Shown: positions 9,950 through 19,428 of the stretch, piece after piece
Layout: each line of letters starts with the position of its first letter
How positions within the stretch are numbered: the first letter of the stretch is position 1
Origin: DAIDKA01 sp963708865
GTDB lineage: Bacteria > Pseudomonadota > Gammaproteobacteria > Steroidobacterales > Steroidobacteraceae
Length of the DNA stretch: 64,000 nucleotides
Direction of reading: 5' to 3'
Assembly: GCA_963708865.1 (NCBI GenBank)
Contig: CAVPUC010000002.1
Coordinates: 380,508 to 444,507 of the forward strand
Notes under the pieces: model-generated
Told to the model about the DNA's origin: nothing
The model's database searches: none
What the model saw: only the letters and a program-made list of their open reading frames with translations
Position numbers and translations under genes: made by a program

Positions 9950-12840
9950 ATGCACTTAGCCCGCTCCGAGCACGGTCTCAGCATCGCGCCCGCAACTGAA
10001 CTGAGCGTTGCGATCGCGCTGCTGGAACGTCTGCCCGTGCCGGTACTCGCCCTTGATCAGCACGGCACCGTCCGCTATGCGAATGCCCAGGTGGTTCAGC
10101 TGTTCCGCTACGCTCAGGCCGAGCTCGTCGGCCAAGCCGTCGAGTTATTGTTCCCCGCCACGCTGCGTGTTCACGGTGGCCCCACCGTCATGCAATGGTG
10201 CAGCGGTGCCGAACGAATCGCCTCCGCCGCGGGTCTTCCGGTGCAGGGCATACGCAAGGACGGGACGCGGCTGCACCTGCATCTGCGGCGCGGCGAACTT
10301 GATGCCGGTGCGCAGCCCCTGACCCTGTGCCTCATCGAAGAGGACCGCGACATTCCGGCCATGCAGGATCTGGCGCTGACCGAGGCGCGTCTCAACGAGG
10401 CACAGCGTATCGCCCGAATCGGCAGCTGGACCTGGAATCTCACCAACGACACCCATTGGTGGTCTGATGAGCTGTATCGCATGCTGCGGCTGGATCGCCG
10501 CGTTGAGACACGGCCGTACGAGCGGTTCCGGGCGCTGGTAAATCCGCAGGATCGCAGCCGCCTGGACCGTACCCGCGAACGAATGTTCGCCGGCGAGAAG
10601 GTCGACCCCGCCGAAGTGCGCGTCACGTTGGCCGACGGCTCCGAACTGATTATCGAAACACGCGGCGAGGCGACGCTCGATGAGCGCGGACAGCCGCTGA
10701 TCGTGAGCGGAACACTGCAGGATGTGACGCAGCAGAAGGTCACGCAGACCGCCCTGCGATTGACCCAGACGCGTTATCGGGACACCCAGCGTATGGCGCG
10801 GATCGGCAACTGGGAAGCGGATATCGCCACCGCCGATAGCTGGTGGTCGGAGGAGCTCTACCAGATCCTGGAAGAGGACCCCGCGACCTATCAGGCGAGT
10901 TTCGCCAATTTTCTGGCGCACGTGCATCCCGAGGATCGCCGCTCACTCGAGCAGCGCAGGAATCAAACGGTCGTCGCGCGCAATGTCCACTTTGAGTCCG
11001 AAGCGCGCCTGCTGCTGCCGCGCAGCGGCACCGCCAAGATCGTCCAGCTCTCGGTGGAAGTTCGCGAGGATGAGCGCGGCAATCCGGTCACCGTCGTGGG
11101 CACCGTTCATGACATCACCGAGCGTCGCGCACTTCAGACGCTGCTGCGTGAGAGCGAAACCCGCTATGCGAGCACCGTCGAGCTGGCGGCTGTTGGCATC
11201 GCGCACGTTGATCCGGCCGGTCATCTGATCTGGAGCAACAGCTGGTTGCGCGACATGCTCGGCTATACGCAGGAGGAACTCAGCAGGCTCACCGTCTGGC
11301 AGATATCCCACCCCGAGGATGTCCATATCACGGACATCGATCGCGGCCAGGATGCATGCGTCGGAACTCGATTCGATGCGGATCGAGAAACGCTACCTGT
11401 GCAAGGACGGCAAGACCATCTGGGTGAAGATTGCCGCGGCGCCGCGCTACGATCTGGACGGCAAACTGCTGTACGACATCGCGATCGTCGAGGACATCAC
11501 GCCGCGCAAGATCGCCGAGGAGCGCATTCGCTATCTGGCCACGCACGATGAGCTGACCGGGCTGCCCAATCGGGCAGCCTTCGCGGAACTTCTCGGGCAT
11601 GCCCTGGAGGGTGCGCAGCGGCACGGCCGCAAATGCGCGATCCTGTTCATTGATCTGGATCGATTCAAGATCGTCAACGATTCACTCGGCCACGAGGCGG
11701 GCGATAAGGTACTCAAGGAAGTCGCACAGCGTCTGCGCGCCTGCGTCCGTAGTTCCGATGTGGTGGGACGTTTCGGCGGTGATGAATTCATCGTGCTGCT
11801 GGACCCCATCGCCGACCACGCTGCTGGGGCTGCCGTTGCCGCCAGTATTCTCTCGGCCATGCTCAGGCCGGTGCGGGTCCTCAGCTACGAATGTCGGGTC
11901 ACCGCCAGCATCGGTATCGCGCGCTTCCCTGAGGATGCCACCGATGCGCAGACGCTGATGAAGCAGGCCGACATGGGCATGTACCTCGCCAAGGATGAAG
12001 GCAAGAACAACTTCCAGTTCTACTCGGGGGTGATCTGCGCCGATGTCGGTGGAACGGATGGTACTCGAGACGCATCTGGTGCACGCGCTCGAGCGCAACG
12101 AGCTCTTCCTCGAGTATCAGCCGAAGATCCAGCTGTCCACGGGCCGCATCTGCGGCGTCGAAGCGCTGCTGCGGTGGAGGAATCCGCAATTGGGTGTGCT
12201 GTCCCCGAACGCCTTCGTGACGCTGGCCGAGGATACCGGCCTGATCGTCCCCATCGGCAAATGGGTGCTGCGCACGGCCTGCGCCCAGAGCATGGCCTGG
12301 CAGCGCCTGGGCCTGCCGCCGCTGGTCATCGCGGTCAACCTGTCGCCGCGGCAATTCAAGGATCCGGCGCTGGTGGATGTCATCACGGCGGCGCTGCAGG
12401 AGAGCGGATTGCCGGCGCACTGCCTGGAGCTGGAAATCACCGAGACCATGATCATGAACAGCGTCGATCAGGCGGCACAGACCGCAGCCGTCATCAAGTC
12501 ACTGGGCGTGCGCCTGGCCATCGATGACTTCGGCACAGGGTATTCTTCGCTGTCACAGTTGAAGCAGTTTCCCATCGACACCTTGAAAATTGATCGCTCC
12601 TTCGTTCGCGAACTTCCCGGCAATCCGGATGACCAGGCGATCACCGAGGCCATCATCTCGCTGGGCAAGGCCCTGGGAGTCAATATCGTTGCCGAGGGAG
12701 TTGAAACGGCTGCCCAGGCACAGTTCCTGCGCGAGCGTGCCTGCGATGAGGTGCAGGGATTTCTCTACAGCAAACCCTGTGACGCGGAGACCTTCGTGCG
12801 GTTCTTTACCCAAGGCAATGCACGCATTGGTCGCCAGTAG
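9950..12840 (+). pseudogene. PAS-PAS-PAS-PAS-GGDEF-EAL protein, two frameshifts
   Basis: Three successive frames together encode one c-di-GMP turnover protein of ~960 residues. Frame 2 (from 9950) gives four PAS units, two of them the PAS_3 type with ARIGSWTWNL / WWSDELYRML and ARIGNWEADI / WWSEELYQIL. In the fourth PAS the frame is lost between about 11340 and 11365. Frame 3 then resumes with RIEKRYLCKDGKTIWVK and a complete GGDEF domain (RFGGDEFIVLL). Between ~12032 and 12043 it changes again to frame 1, giving a full EAL domain (CGVEALLRWRN, EITETMIMN, AIDDFGTGYSSL, EGVET). Both shifts are in the same +1 direction. Either a recent pseudogene or two indel errors; all domain motifs are otherwise intact. 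Confidence 0.88.
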
Positions 12841-12986
12841 CGCCCCATCCGAGCGCAAGACTCGGAGAATTCCTACGTTGTAACGCGAAAGCCGCGGGCG
12901 CTCGGACGGCATCCCGCCGATAGTGACTCCGGCGCTGCCGCGGCATCATGGCCCCTGCCAAGGTCAGACTGACGCGGGAGAAATTT

Positions 12987-13385
12987 ATGGTACGCAGATC
13001 CGGCCCGTTAGCCATCACGGCCATCATCGCGGCAGCGGGAATGATTGCCGGCTGTGCCACCGAGGGCCCTCCACCCGTGGAGGAAGTGACCCGGGCACAA
13101 ACCCTGATTGATCAGGCAGACAAGGCCGGTGTACAGCGCTTTGCGGCAGCGGATCTGCAGCGCGCCCACGATGAGCTGAGCGATGCCCAAAAAGACAACA
13201 GCGCGGGCAAATACACCGAGGCGCGTCGCGAGGCGGAATCCGCCGAGGTGGACGCGGATCTTGCCACCGCCCGCGCCTCCGAAGGGGCGGCCCTCCAGGC
13301 AGCCCGTGAGGTGGTGCAGGGTAACGAGACGCTGCGTCAGGAGTCGGCTCGTGGCGCGGTCAGCGCGGCTCCGGCCCCGAACTGA
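12987..13385 (+). CDS. DUF4398-domain lipoprotein
   Basis: 132 residues from ATG 12987 (GGGAG ribosome site 6 bp upstream). A lipoprotein signal ends in the lipobox IAGC at residues ~22-25, so the mature protein is predicted to be anchored in the membrane facing the periplasm. The rest is an Ala/Glu-rich helical region (RAQTLIDQADKAG, AREVVQGNETLRQE) typical of DUF4398. It sits 20 bp before an OmpA-family gene that also starts with a DUF4398-like segment, so the two likely act together at the cell envelope. Function is unknown. Confidence 0.82.
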   Translation: MVRRSGPLAITAIIAAAGMIAGCATEGPPPVEEVTRAQTLIDQADKAGVQRFAAADLQRAHDELSDAQKDNSAGKYTEARREAESAEVDADLATARASEGAALQAAREVVQGNETLRQESARGAVSAAPAPN

Positions 13386-13405
13386 TGCCATTCCAGGAGA
13401 TTGTC

Positions 13406-14356
13406 ATGAAGAAGGTCATCCTCATCGGCGCGACAGTATCGTTGCTCGCGGCCTGCGCTTCGATGCCTCAGCGCAGCGAACAGGTCGAGCAGGCGCGCGC
13501 CGAGATCGACACCTTGGCACAGCAGCCGCTCGCGCAGCAGGCGGCCGCGCGCGACCTCGACGCCGCGCGCGCGAGCCTCCAGCAGGCCGAGGCCGCTCAG
13601 CAGCAAAAGGCGCCGCCGGAGGTCGTGGATCATCTGGCCTATCTCGCCATGCGCCACGCGCAGGCAGGCGAGGCCCGCGTATCGGAAGCCCGCGCCCGCC
13701 AGGAAGTGGCCCGAGCGCAGGAGGAGCGCAACAGAATTTTGCTGGCGGCGCGCACCCGGGATGCGCAGAACGCCGAAGCGCAAGCGCAAAATGCCCGGCT
13801 TCAGGCGGAAAATGCACAGGCTCAGGCGCAAAATGCCCAGGCGCAGGCCCAAAGCGCGCAGGCGCAGGCTGAGGCCGAGCGCGCTCAGGCTCAAATCGCC
13901 AAGGATCAAGCGCTCGCTGCCCAGCAGCAACTGGCGGATACCCAGAAGCAGTTGGCGGATCTGCAGGCCAAGAAGACCGATCGCGGCATGGTGCTGACGC
14001 TGGGAGATGTGTTGTTTGATACGGGTCAGGCGACCTTGAAGCCGGGTGCCGATCTGGTACTGGGTCGTCTGGCAACGTTCCTCAGTGCCAATCCTCAGAC
14101 CAAGATCATGATCGAAGGCCACACCGACAGTCGCGGCACCGATGAATACAACCAGGTGCTGTCACAGCGCCGTGCACAGGCGGTGGCGGATGCCCTGACG
14201 GCGCGAGGCGTGCCGGCCGATAACGTGCGCACCGTGGGTCGCGGCAAGGCCTATCCAGTGGCCTCCAACGACACGCCCGAGGGCCGTCAACAAAATCGTC
14301 GCGTAGAGATCATCTTCAGCGATCCTTCCGGGCAGTTCGTTCAAGGGGCGACGTAA
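13406..14356 (+). CDS. OmpA-family lipoprotein with DUF4398-like and coiled-coil regions
   Basis: 316 residues from ATG 13406, preceded by AGGAG. A lipoprotein signal ends LLAACAS. Residues ~25-110 resemble DUF4398. Residues ~125-185 are a degenerate Ala/Gln repeat of the AQAQNAQ type with strong coiled-coil character. Residues ~200-310 form an OmpA/Pal peptidoglycan-binding domain with the signature IEGHTDSRGTDEYNQVLSQR and the terminal RRVEIIF strand. Expected to link the outer membrane to peptidoglycan. Same operon as the preceding lipoprotein gene. Confidence 0.9.
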   Translation: MKKVILIGATVSLLAACASMPQRSEQVEQARAEIDTLAQQPLAQQAAARDLDAARASLQQAEAAQQQKAPPEVVDHLAYLAMRHAQAGEARVSEARARQEVARAQEERNRILLAARTRDAQNAEAQAQNARLQAENAQAQAQNAQAQAQSAQAQAEAERAQAQIAKDQALAAQQQLADTQKQLADLQAKKTDRGMVLTLGDVLFDTGQATLKPGADLVLGRLATFLSANPQTKIMIEGHTDSRGTDEYNQVLSQRRAQAVADALTARGVPADNVRTVGRGKAYPVASNDTPEGRQQNRRVEIIFSDPSGQFVQGAT

Positions 14357-14498
14357 CGATCACTGGGACTTGCGGAGCTCGCGGCGCCAGCAGAACTACT
14401 AGAGCTGGGTGCCGCTGCGGGGCCGGCGAGGGCGCCCGCTTTGTCCTGGGCCTCATTTGTGCACTTAGCGATTATTAATTCTGCGCGGCTCGCCGGCG

Positions 14499-16018
14499 TT
14501 ACACATAGGGTCCGCCGATGAAATCCGTATCGATGTCGAAGTCGAATGGCAGATCCCTGTGCGGATGCCCAGCAGCCGTGGACCTGGCTATGCAGGCGGA
14601 ACGGCAACTTCACTCTGGCAATCGGGCCTTCCGCCAGGCGTTGCGCGTCCGCCACGACCAGCTCGCTGTGCGCGCTGGCGTAGTCGTTGGCCACGCCAAT
14701 CAGATAGCCGTCGCCCTCCGCGGCGCCGTGCCGTCGCGGTACGAACTGCGGCTCGGAGAGCCCGTGGGTTTCACCGGCGAAGAACCTATCGAGCCGCGTT
14801 GATTCGTGATCGAATCGATACCAGGCATTGGGGATCTTGCCTCGCAGGTTGCCACCGCGGGCTTCATCGAAGGGGAACGTCGGATCCGACAGCAGGTTAT
14901 AGCTGTATCGAAACGGCAGCGTCAGGTAACGGTCGTCCATGCGCGAGAAGCTGGTCGGCTTGATGCCGGCGAACAGGATTTCCTCCTGCCAGGCCTCATC
15001 ACCCGACTTGGATAGGTCGAAGGTCCAGCGGCGGATCGTGTTGCGCTCGCGCCTCCTCGTCAAAGGCCGACCCGTCGAGGTTCGGAAACTGTGGATTGAA
15101 ATTCCCACGCGCGGCCGGCGCATCCACGATGACCTTGCTGCCTTCGGTGCGCGCGTTCGTGGCATGTATCAGCATCGCACGGTCGTGCGGACCCTTGAAC
15201 CAGCGTATGTCCTTGGCCTCGCCGTCACGCGGCAGGATGCCGACCCAGGCCGGCGCATTGCGGTCGTATGCCCAGTGGTTCAGGCCTTGTTTGAGGCGCT
15301 CAAGACTGGTCACCATCGCGGTTGTCGGCAGAATCACATGCTCTTGGGTGATCGCGAAGTCGTGCATCATCGAGACGAATGGCGCTTTGAGCCAAACCTC
15401 ACGCATCAGCCGGCCGCTCGGATCGAAGAACTGCACCGCAAGGTCGTCCGTCAGGTCGCCCTTGGCCTCATACGAGAAGCCGATCATCTCGCCGCTGAGC
15501 GGATCGATCTTGGGATGCGCGGTGAAAGTCTGCGCTTGAAGGCGTCCCTCAAAGGTGTACTCGCCAAGCGTCTTAAGCGTGTGCGGATCAACGAGCATCG
15601 GCGGACTGCTTTCCTTCAAGCAGTAGAGCTTGCCCGCGTGAATCAGCGGCGTCGTATTGCCCGTGTTCACGGACATACCGGCCACGCTCGGATCATCCGT
15701 GTAGCGGTTTCTGTAAACGCCAAACAGCGCTCGCCGCGCTGACCGTTCGGCGACGTAACGCGGCGTGCGAATGTAGCGAGTCCGAAAGTCGACATGACCG
15801 CCGCGGAAGCGGAACAGATCCACTGCGCCGTCGGCGTTATAGGGGATGTCGTTCGGCAGTCGCTGCGGGTAGCGTCGATCAATGCAGGTCCGATAGAACG
15901 AACCGTCAAGGTCGAGTGGGAGCTGGCCCTCGACCTCGCAATCGTGAATGTCGGCCTCAAAGCGCATCGGCGCATTGAAACCGGTGTGGTAGGGATCTCC
16001 TCGAAAGCTGACCGTCAT
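14499..16018 (-). pseudogene. Carotenoid oxygenase (lignostilbene dioxygenase-type), two frameshifts
   Basis: Read from ATG 16018 the protein starts MTVSFRGDPYHTGFNAPM and follows the retinal-pigment-epithelium/carotenoid-oxygenase family, which cleaves C=C bonds using Fe(II) held by four histidines. PLIHAGKLYCLKE, FTAHPKIDP, FVSMMHDFAIT and IHATNARTEG are visible and include three of the iron-ligand His positions. The frame is lost at ~15045-15055, resumes as NTIRRWTFDLSKSGDEAW, and is lost again at ~14565-14575 after LPFRLHSQVHG, which carries the fourth His. A third frame supplies the expected ending HPHRDLPFDFDIDTDFIGG and a TAA at 14499. All motifs survive, so this is a very recent pseudogene or carries sequencing indels. 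Confidence 0.85.
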
Positions 16019-16372
16019 GCTATGTGCTGCTCCCCAGCTCACGTTGCCTTAATTCATCTGTGGCTGCGGCCAGCTTAACGGAAGACCCGCCTGAGGGCAG
16101 ATGGTGGGGTCTCGGTGATGACAGATCAACGCCGTATGCTATTGATAGCAATGACTATAATGTCCCGTATGCGCGACTGAGGAAGGCGATGGCCCGCTTC
16201 GCTCAGCCGCCCCCGTGCGGATATTTTGCGCGTTGCTGTCCGCGCCCGGCGCGCTCACAATCTGCAGGCGCCTGGGACAGTACGCTCCGAATTTTCTCTC
16301 ACGTTGCTGTGGCGCGCGGCCGCTTCAAACATCGACTGACTCGTTGCCGGATTTACCGGTCAGGTGTGATGA
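16019..16372 (+). other. Intergenic region
   Basis: No gene recognised on either strand. A TATAAT hexamer occurs at 16156-16161, but the nearest -35-like box (TTGATA, 16142) is too close for a standard promoter. Confidence 0.4.
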
Positions 16373-16540
16373 ATGAAAAAATCTCCGCTCGCTGCGGGCA
16401 AGCCACCGCCTAGCGTCGATGAGTTAGTGCAATTGCTCAAAGAGGCGCGCGCAGTATTAGGCTGGTACCGATCCTCGGGTTCGGAGGAGATCGCGGAAAT
16501 CTGCGAAAAAATCGACGCGGCCCTTTCCCGGGTGCTATAG
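16373..16540 (+). CDS. Small hypothetical protein (55 aa)
   Basis: ATG 16373 to TAG 16540 reads MKKSPLAAGKPPPSVDEL and then a charged amphipathic helix (LLKEARAVLGWYRSS, EEIAEICEKIDAALSRVL). The helical, low-complexity-free composition looks like real coding sequence, but there is no clear Shine-Dalgarno and no recognised family. It lies outside the integrated element, 145 bp before its left attachment site. Confidence 0.4.
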   Translation: MKKSPLAAGKPPPSVDELVQLLKEARAVLGWYRSSGSEEIAEICEKIDAALSRVL

Positions 16541-16685
16541 AGCGCCGTTGCGCTCCTCGCAAGGTGAGTGGCATCTGAGCCGGATGGCCGAGGTGGGAAA
16601 GCGACCGACTTCGAGGTGGGTCGCTCATTAGAAACCTAACGGGCTAAGGCACGTAGACCTGTTCGATATAACCTATTGATTTCAC

Positions 16686-16730
16686 TGGCTCCCCGGGTTG
16701 GAATCGAACCAACGACCAACGGATTAACAG
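16686..16730 (-). repeat. attL: tRNA-Asn 3' half, 45-bp direct repeat
   Basis: Read on the minus strand this is the anticodon loop (CTGTTAA), variable loop, T-arm (GTTGG-TTCGATT-CCAAC) and the 3' acceptor ending GCCA of tRNA-Asn. The sequence to the right does not form a tRNA 5' half. Identical to 31170-31214. Confidence 0.9.
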
Positions 16731-16833
16731 GTCGGAGCAGCCGGAGCCAGCTGAACCGGATCGTCAGAAATCAAAGACATAGCGAAGGTCGCGCACGCCG
16801 AAATACGCCCCATTACACTCCAATGCAGTTGCG

Positions 16834-16853
16834 TGGGAAACAAGTGGGAAACA
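16834..16853 (+). repeat. Integrase arm-type site pair, left (TGGGAAACA x2)
   Basis: TGGGAAACA occurs at 16834-16842 and again at 16845-16853, an 11-bp period, i.e. one helical turn. The same arrangement occurs at 26629-26648 and 31103-31122. Proposed integrase or excisionase arm sites; the role is inferred. Confidence 0.5.
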
Positions 16854-16954
16854 TCCCAGTCCCGATGCGGAGTTAGTCACTGCACTGAATTTGCACGGAA
16901 TTAGCAGCGCTATCGTGACGTGCGACTACGTTACGCATGAACCTATAGGTTAAT

Positions 16955-17386
16955 ATGCGACTTCTTCGGCTGGGCAAGCGGAATTGGACAGTGCTAGTTG
17001 TGACGAAAGGTCGGTTTGAGTGCCCGGTGCTCGATCTCTTAGAGGCATCGGGCGATCCAGGCGAAAGACTGCTTTCCGATCTTAAGGAATACGTGCCCAA
17101 CCGCGGGCCGCCGAAAAACTCCGAGGCATCTAAGCCATTGAGAGACAAGATCCTTGAGTTTCGGGAACCGGTAACCAAGGGGGGCACCCTGAGGCTGCTC
17201 TACTTCTACGACGAGGGCCACGTAGTCGTGTGTGCAAATGGTGTCCTCAAAAAGTCCGACAAAACACCTGACGATCTCATTGATGCGGCAGTTGCGATCC
17301 GCACTGCCTATGTGGAGGCAAGAGAGAGTGGGCAACTTGAGATTGTTCCTCTTTCAGACGACCCTGAGTACGGAGACAAAAAATGA
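16955..17386 (+). CDS. HigB/Gp49-like toxin of the RelE superfamily
   Basis: 143 residues. The segment LRDKILEFREPVTKGGTLRLLYFY followed by HVVVCANGVLKKSDKTP matches the phage Gp49-like/HigB fold, whose members cut mRNA at the ribosome; the basic residues of the last strand and the KKxxKTP motif are kept. The N-terminal 35 residues are longer than in minimal toxins. The stop overlaps the next start (ATGA at 17383), and that next gene is a helix-turn-helix protein, the toxin-first order usual for HigBA. It lies just inside the left end of E1, a common place for cargo. Confidence 0.8.
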   Translation: MRLLRLGKRNWTVLVVTKGRFECPVLDLLEASGDPGERLLSDLKEYVPNRGPPKNSEASKPLRDKILEFREPVTKGGTLRLLYFYDEGHVVVCANGVLKKSDKTPDDLIDAAVAIRTAYVEARESGQLEIVPLSDDPEYGDKK

Positions 17387-17961
17387 CGCTCACCAAGTAT
17401 TCCCGATTTGTAAGTCGAGCCTCGCGCGGCGTTGCATACTGGACGCGTGTAGCAATGCGTGATTTTTCTGAGGACCTCCTGGAACGCATGGGGGTGCTAA
17501 AGATGAATAATGCCGCCTTGGCAGAGGCCGCGGGCGTCAGTCCTGCGTACATTACGAAGGTGTTTCGCGGCTCAGAGAATTTCACGCTTGAAACGATGAC
17601 AAAGTTGGCGATGGCGGTCGGCGGGAAGGTCCGGATCCACATTTGCGAACAGGCGGCACAGACACGCTGGCTCGATTCTTCAATCGGCATGGCTTCCTTG
17701 CAAGGGGAAACTACGGAGTCAAACCCTGCGTACGAATCTGAACTTAACTCAGGTCGCTACGAGCGGAAGTTACCTCAATACCCGCTCACGCCATCGCAAG
17801 GCGCGCTAAGCGCAGTCCAAAGCGCCCTCAAGGCGGCTACCGCAAGCCATAGGCAGGCTGCTGCGCAACATGATTTTGGTGCTTTTGTATTGTCCCAGGG
17901 CCAACTGAGAGATGCACCAGCATCGACCGCACTTCGGGCATTTCATGGAGCGGCGCCATGA
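17383..17961 (+). CDS. HigA-like XRE antitoxin/regulator with long C-terminal extension
   Basis: 192 residues. An N-terminal ~25-residue leader is followed by an XRE helix-turn-helix (MNNAALAEAAGVSPAYITKVF, then FTLETMTKLAMAVGGKVRIHI), residues ~40-90. The last ~100 residues (Gln/Ala-rich, ending LRAFHGAAP) have no match I recognise and make it much longer than a simple HigA. It should bind the toxin and its own promoter. It overlaps both the toxin and the following gene by 4 bp, so the three are translated together. The long tail may contact the third gene's product; that is speculation. Confidence 0.78.
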   Translation: MTLTKYSRFVSRASRGVAYWTRVAMRDFSEDLLERMGVLKMNNAALAEAAGVSPAYITKVFRGSENFTLETMTKLAMAVGGKVRIHICEQAAQTRWLDSSIGMASLQGETTESNPAYESELNSGRYERKLPQYPLTPSQGALSAVQSALKAATASHRQAAAQHDFGAFVLSQGQLRDAPASTALRAFHGAAP

Positions 17962-18611
17962 AGTTTCTCTCCACAAAAGTCGCTAGAGCAGTTTGGTTGT
18001 TTCCAACTGTCGATGTTGATCCAGCTGGAAAGTTCGTACCGTCGGTAATTGCGAGCCTCGCGGAACGGTATAAGTTTGCGAAGGCCCCGGACGTGGCGGC
18101 GGCCCATGCTGTAAAGGAAGGGCTAAAATTCGAATATGGAGTATTTTCACGCGGCGCTCAAGGCGAGGTGATGGTGCAGTTCACAATTTTCAGTGATGGC
18201 GTGGTCGCTGACACTCAGGTGGACACAACCACATCGGAACATTTCATTGAGGATGTCGTTTCGTGGCTAATCAAAGATCATAAGTTCATTAGACCAAAGA
18301 AGCCGCGCAAGCAGTACGGCAGCGAGATCTACGTCGAGGTTAATGATCCCTTTCGAGGGCTGAGAGATAAACTCAAGAAGCCACGAGAGGTACTCTCGCG
18401 CCACTTCAAAGACCTTGGTGCCGTCTCCTACGATGTTTTTGGCATTCATCTGGCCGCTGAACCGGTGGGTCCACTTTCTCCCCCTCCATTTCGCTTCGAA
18501 CGCGCAGCAGGCGTTCCTTTTGCGGACAACCGGTATTGGTCTCTTGCGCCACTTCAGACTCAGGATCACCTGAAGGTTCTAGAAGAATTTGAAGCCGCTC
18601 TAGTATTTTAA
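17958..18611 (+). CDS. Uncharacterised protein, third gene of the HigBA-like operon
   Basis: 217 residues, ATGA overlap with the antitoxin-like gene. I do not recognise a family. It has no signal peptide or membrane span; it is mixed alpha/beta, with an acidic-aromatic N-terminal half (ARAVWLFPTVDVDPAGKF, LKFEYGVFS) and a basic centre (RPKKPRKQYGSE, RDKLKKPREVLSRHF). The translational coupling suggests that it belongs to the toxin-antitoxin unit as a third component, for instance a chaperone or accessory regulator, but nothing in the sequence proves this. Confidence 0.7.
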   Translation: MKFLSTKVARAVWLFPTVDVDPAGKFVPSVIASLAERYKFAKAPDVAAAHAVKEGLKFEYGVFSRGAQGEVMVQFTIFSDGVVADTQVDTTTSEHFIEDVVSWLIKDHKFIRPKKPRKQYGSEIYVEVNDPFRGLRDKLKKPREVLSRHFKDLGAVSYDVFGIHLAAEPVGPLSPPPFRFERAAGVPFADNRYWSLAPLQTQDHLKVLEEFEAALVF

Positions 18612-18639
18612 TTTTGACAGTAGAACCGCGGGTCTAACA

Positions 18640-18930
18640 ATGAAATGGTCCTTCTTCACATTCTCAAGTGCGCAAGTGGCAGCCGGGGCTGGAATGCGAG
18701 CACTGACCACCTTTGAGCAAGAATTCGTGCGGCTCGGTGGACCTGTGGACATGGGAATGTTCAGCGTCCAAGACGAAGGGGAGGACTTTGAGACGTTCTA
18801 TCTCTCGCCCGCGGTGGAGCAGCGGGCGCCCCATCTTTTGCGCATTTTAAATGCCAAGCACGGTCCGCGTCCTCCTGAGTCCGCCGTAGTGGTGGTGGCA
18901 GTTGCCGGGAAACGGCCCAGCCAGTATTGA
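18640..18930 (+). CDS. Uncharacterised small protein, fourth gene of the HigBA-like operon
   Basis: 96 residues starting 28 bp after the third gene and on the same strand. No known domain seen. It begins MKWSFFTFSSAQVAAGAG and contains an acidic middle (VQDEGEDFETFYLS). The close spacing makes it the probable last gene of the same transcript. The next genes are on the opposite strand. Confidence 0.6.
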   Translation: MKWSFFTFSSAQVAAGAGMRALTTFEQEFVRLGGPVDMGMFSVQDEGEDFETFYLSPAVEQRAPHLLRILNAKHGPRPPESAVVVVAVAGKRPSQY

Positions 18931-19155
18931 GAAGAACCCCGGCGAGGCTGGGCGCTTGATTGGGCTACCGCGGTTCGCCAGCTGCCACATCGATGCTTCG
19001 GCGCGTCGTACCGATGTGTCGTCGCACTCCACGTAGGCGACCGGGGCGGTGATTCTCGTCGATCCTCATCGTCCCCCAGTGCGTCAAGCGACACTCATGA
19101 TCTCGAAAACGTTCGTTGAGGCCACGAATTCGATTCGGCTGCGGCGAAACGGCGC

Positions 19156-19428
19156 TCATGATGGCTTCTCGGGCTGGGGGTTATCGACGACAAGGCGAAG
19201 GGTTGTGCTGCCGGCGTTGTCGTTCTCGTCCCCCTCTTCCGGCTCGAAGAAATTAATTGCTTGGTCGAGCAAGTCACACGCCTCGGCGGCCGGTGAGCCT
19301 TGCTTGATCTTGCCTTCTTCAAAGAGCTGATCAAGTACGTTATATGCCTGGATCATCAAGTCGCGCGCCTGACGGAGACGCGGGATTGCCTCCGGCGGGT
19401 ATAGGTGCGCGGCGTAGATCGGCGTCAC
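19156..19428 (-). CDS. Small hypothetical protein of E1
   Basis: 90 residues, mostly helical (IPRLRQARDLMIQAYNVLDQ, AAEACDLLDQAINFFEPEEG) with an acidic segment and a short strand LRLVVDN at the end. Its start overlaps the stop of the preceding gene by 4 bp. No family recognised. The 225 bp between it and the convergent cargo operon hold nothing recognisable. Confidence 0.55.
   Translation of the reverse strand: MTPIYAAHLYPPEAIPRLRQARDLMIQAYNVLDQLFEEGKIKQGSPAAEACDLLDQAINFFEPEEGDENDNAGSTTLRLVVDNPQPEKPS

Noticed and set aside
12026..12043. Slippage in the GGGGG run as the cause of the second frameshift in the PAS-GGDEF-EAL gene
   Set aside because: Removing one G from the run creates an immediate TGA; the extra base must lie after 12031.
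16686..16765. A complete tRNA-Asn gene at the left att site
   Set aside because: The sequence to the right gives no acceptor 5' strand pairing with the 3' end and the anticodon stem does not pair.
16676..16876. A short frame containing SLAPRVGIEPTTNGLT-like text, often annotated as a protein
   Set aside because: It is a translation across the tRNA-Asn-derived att repeat, not a gene.
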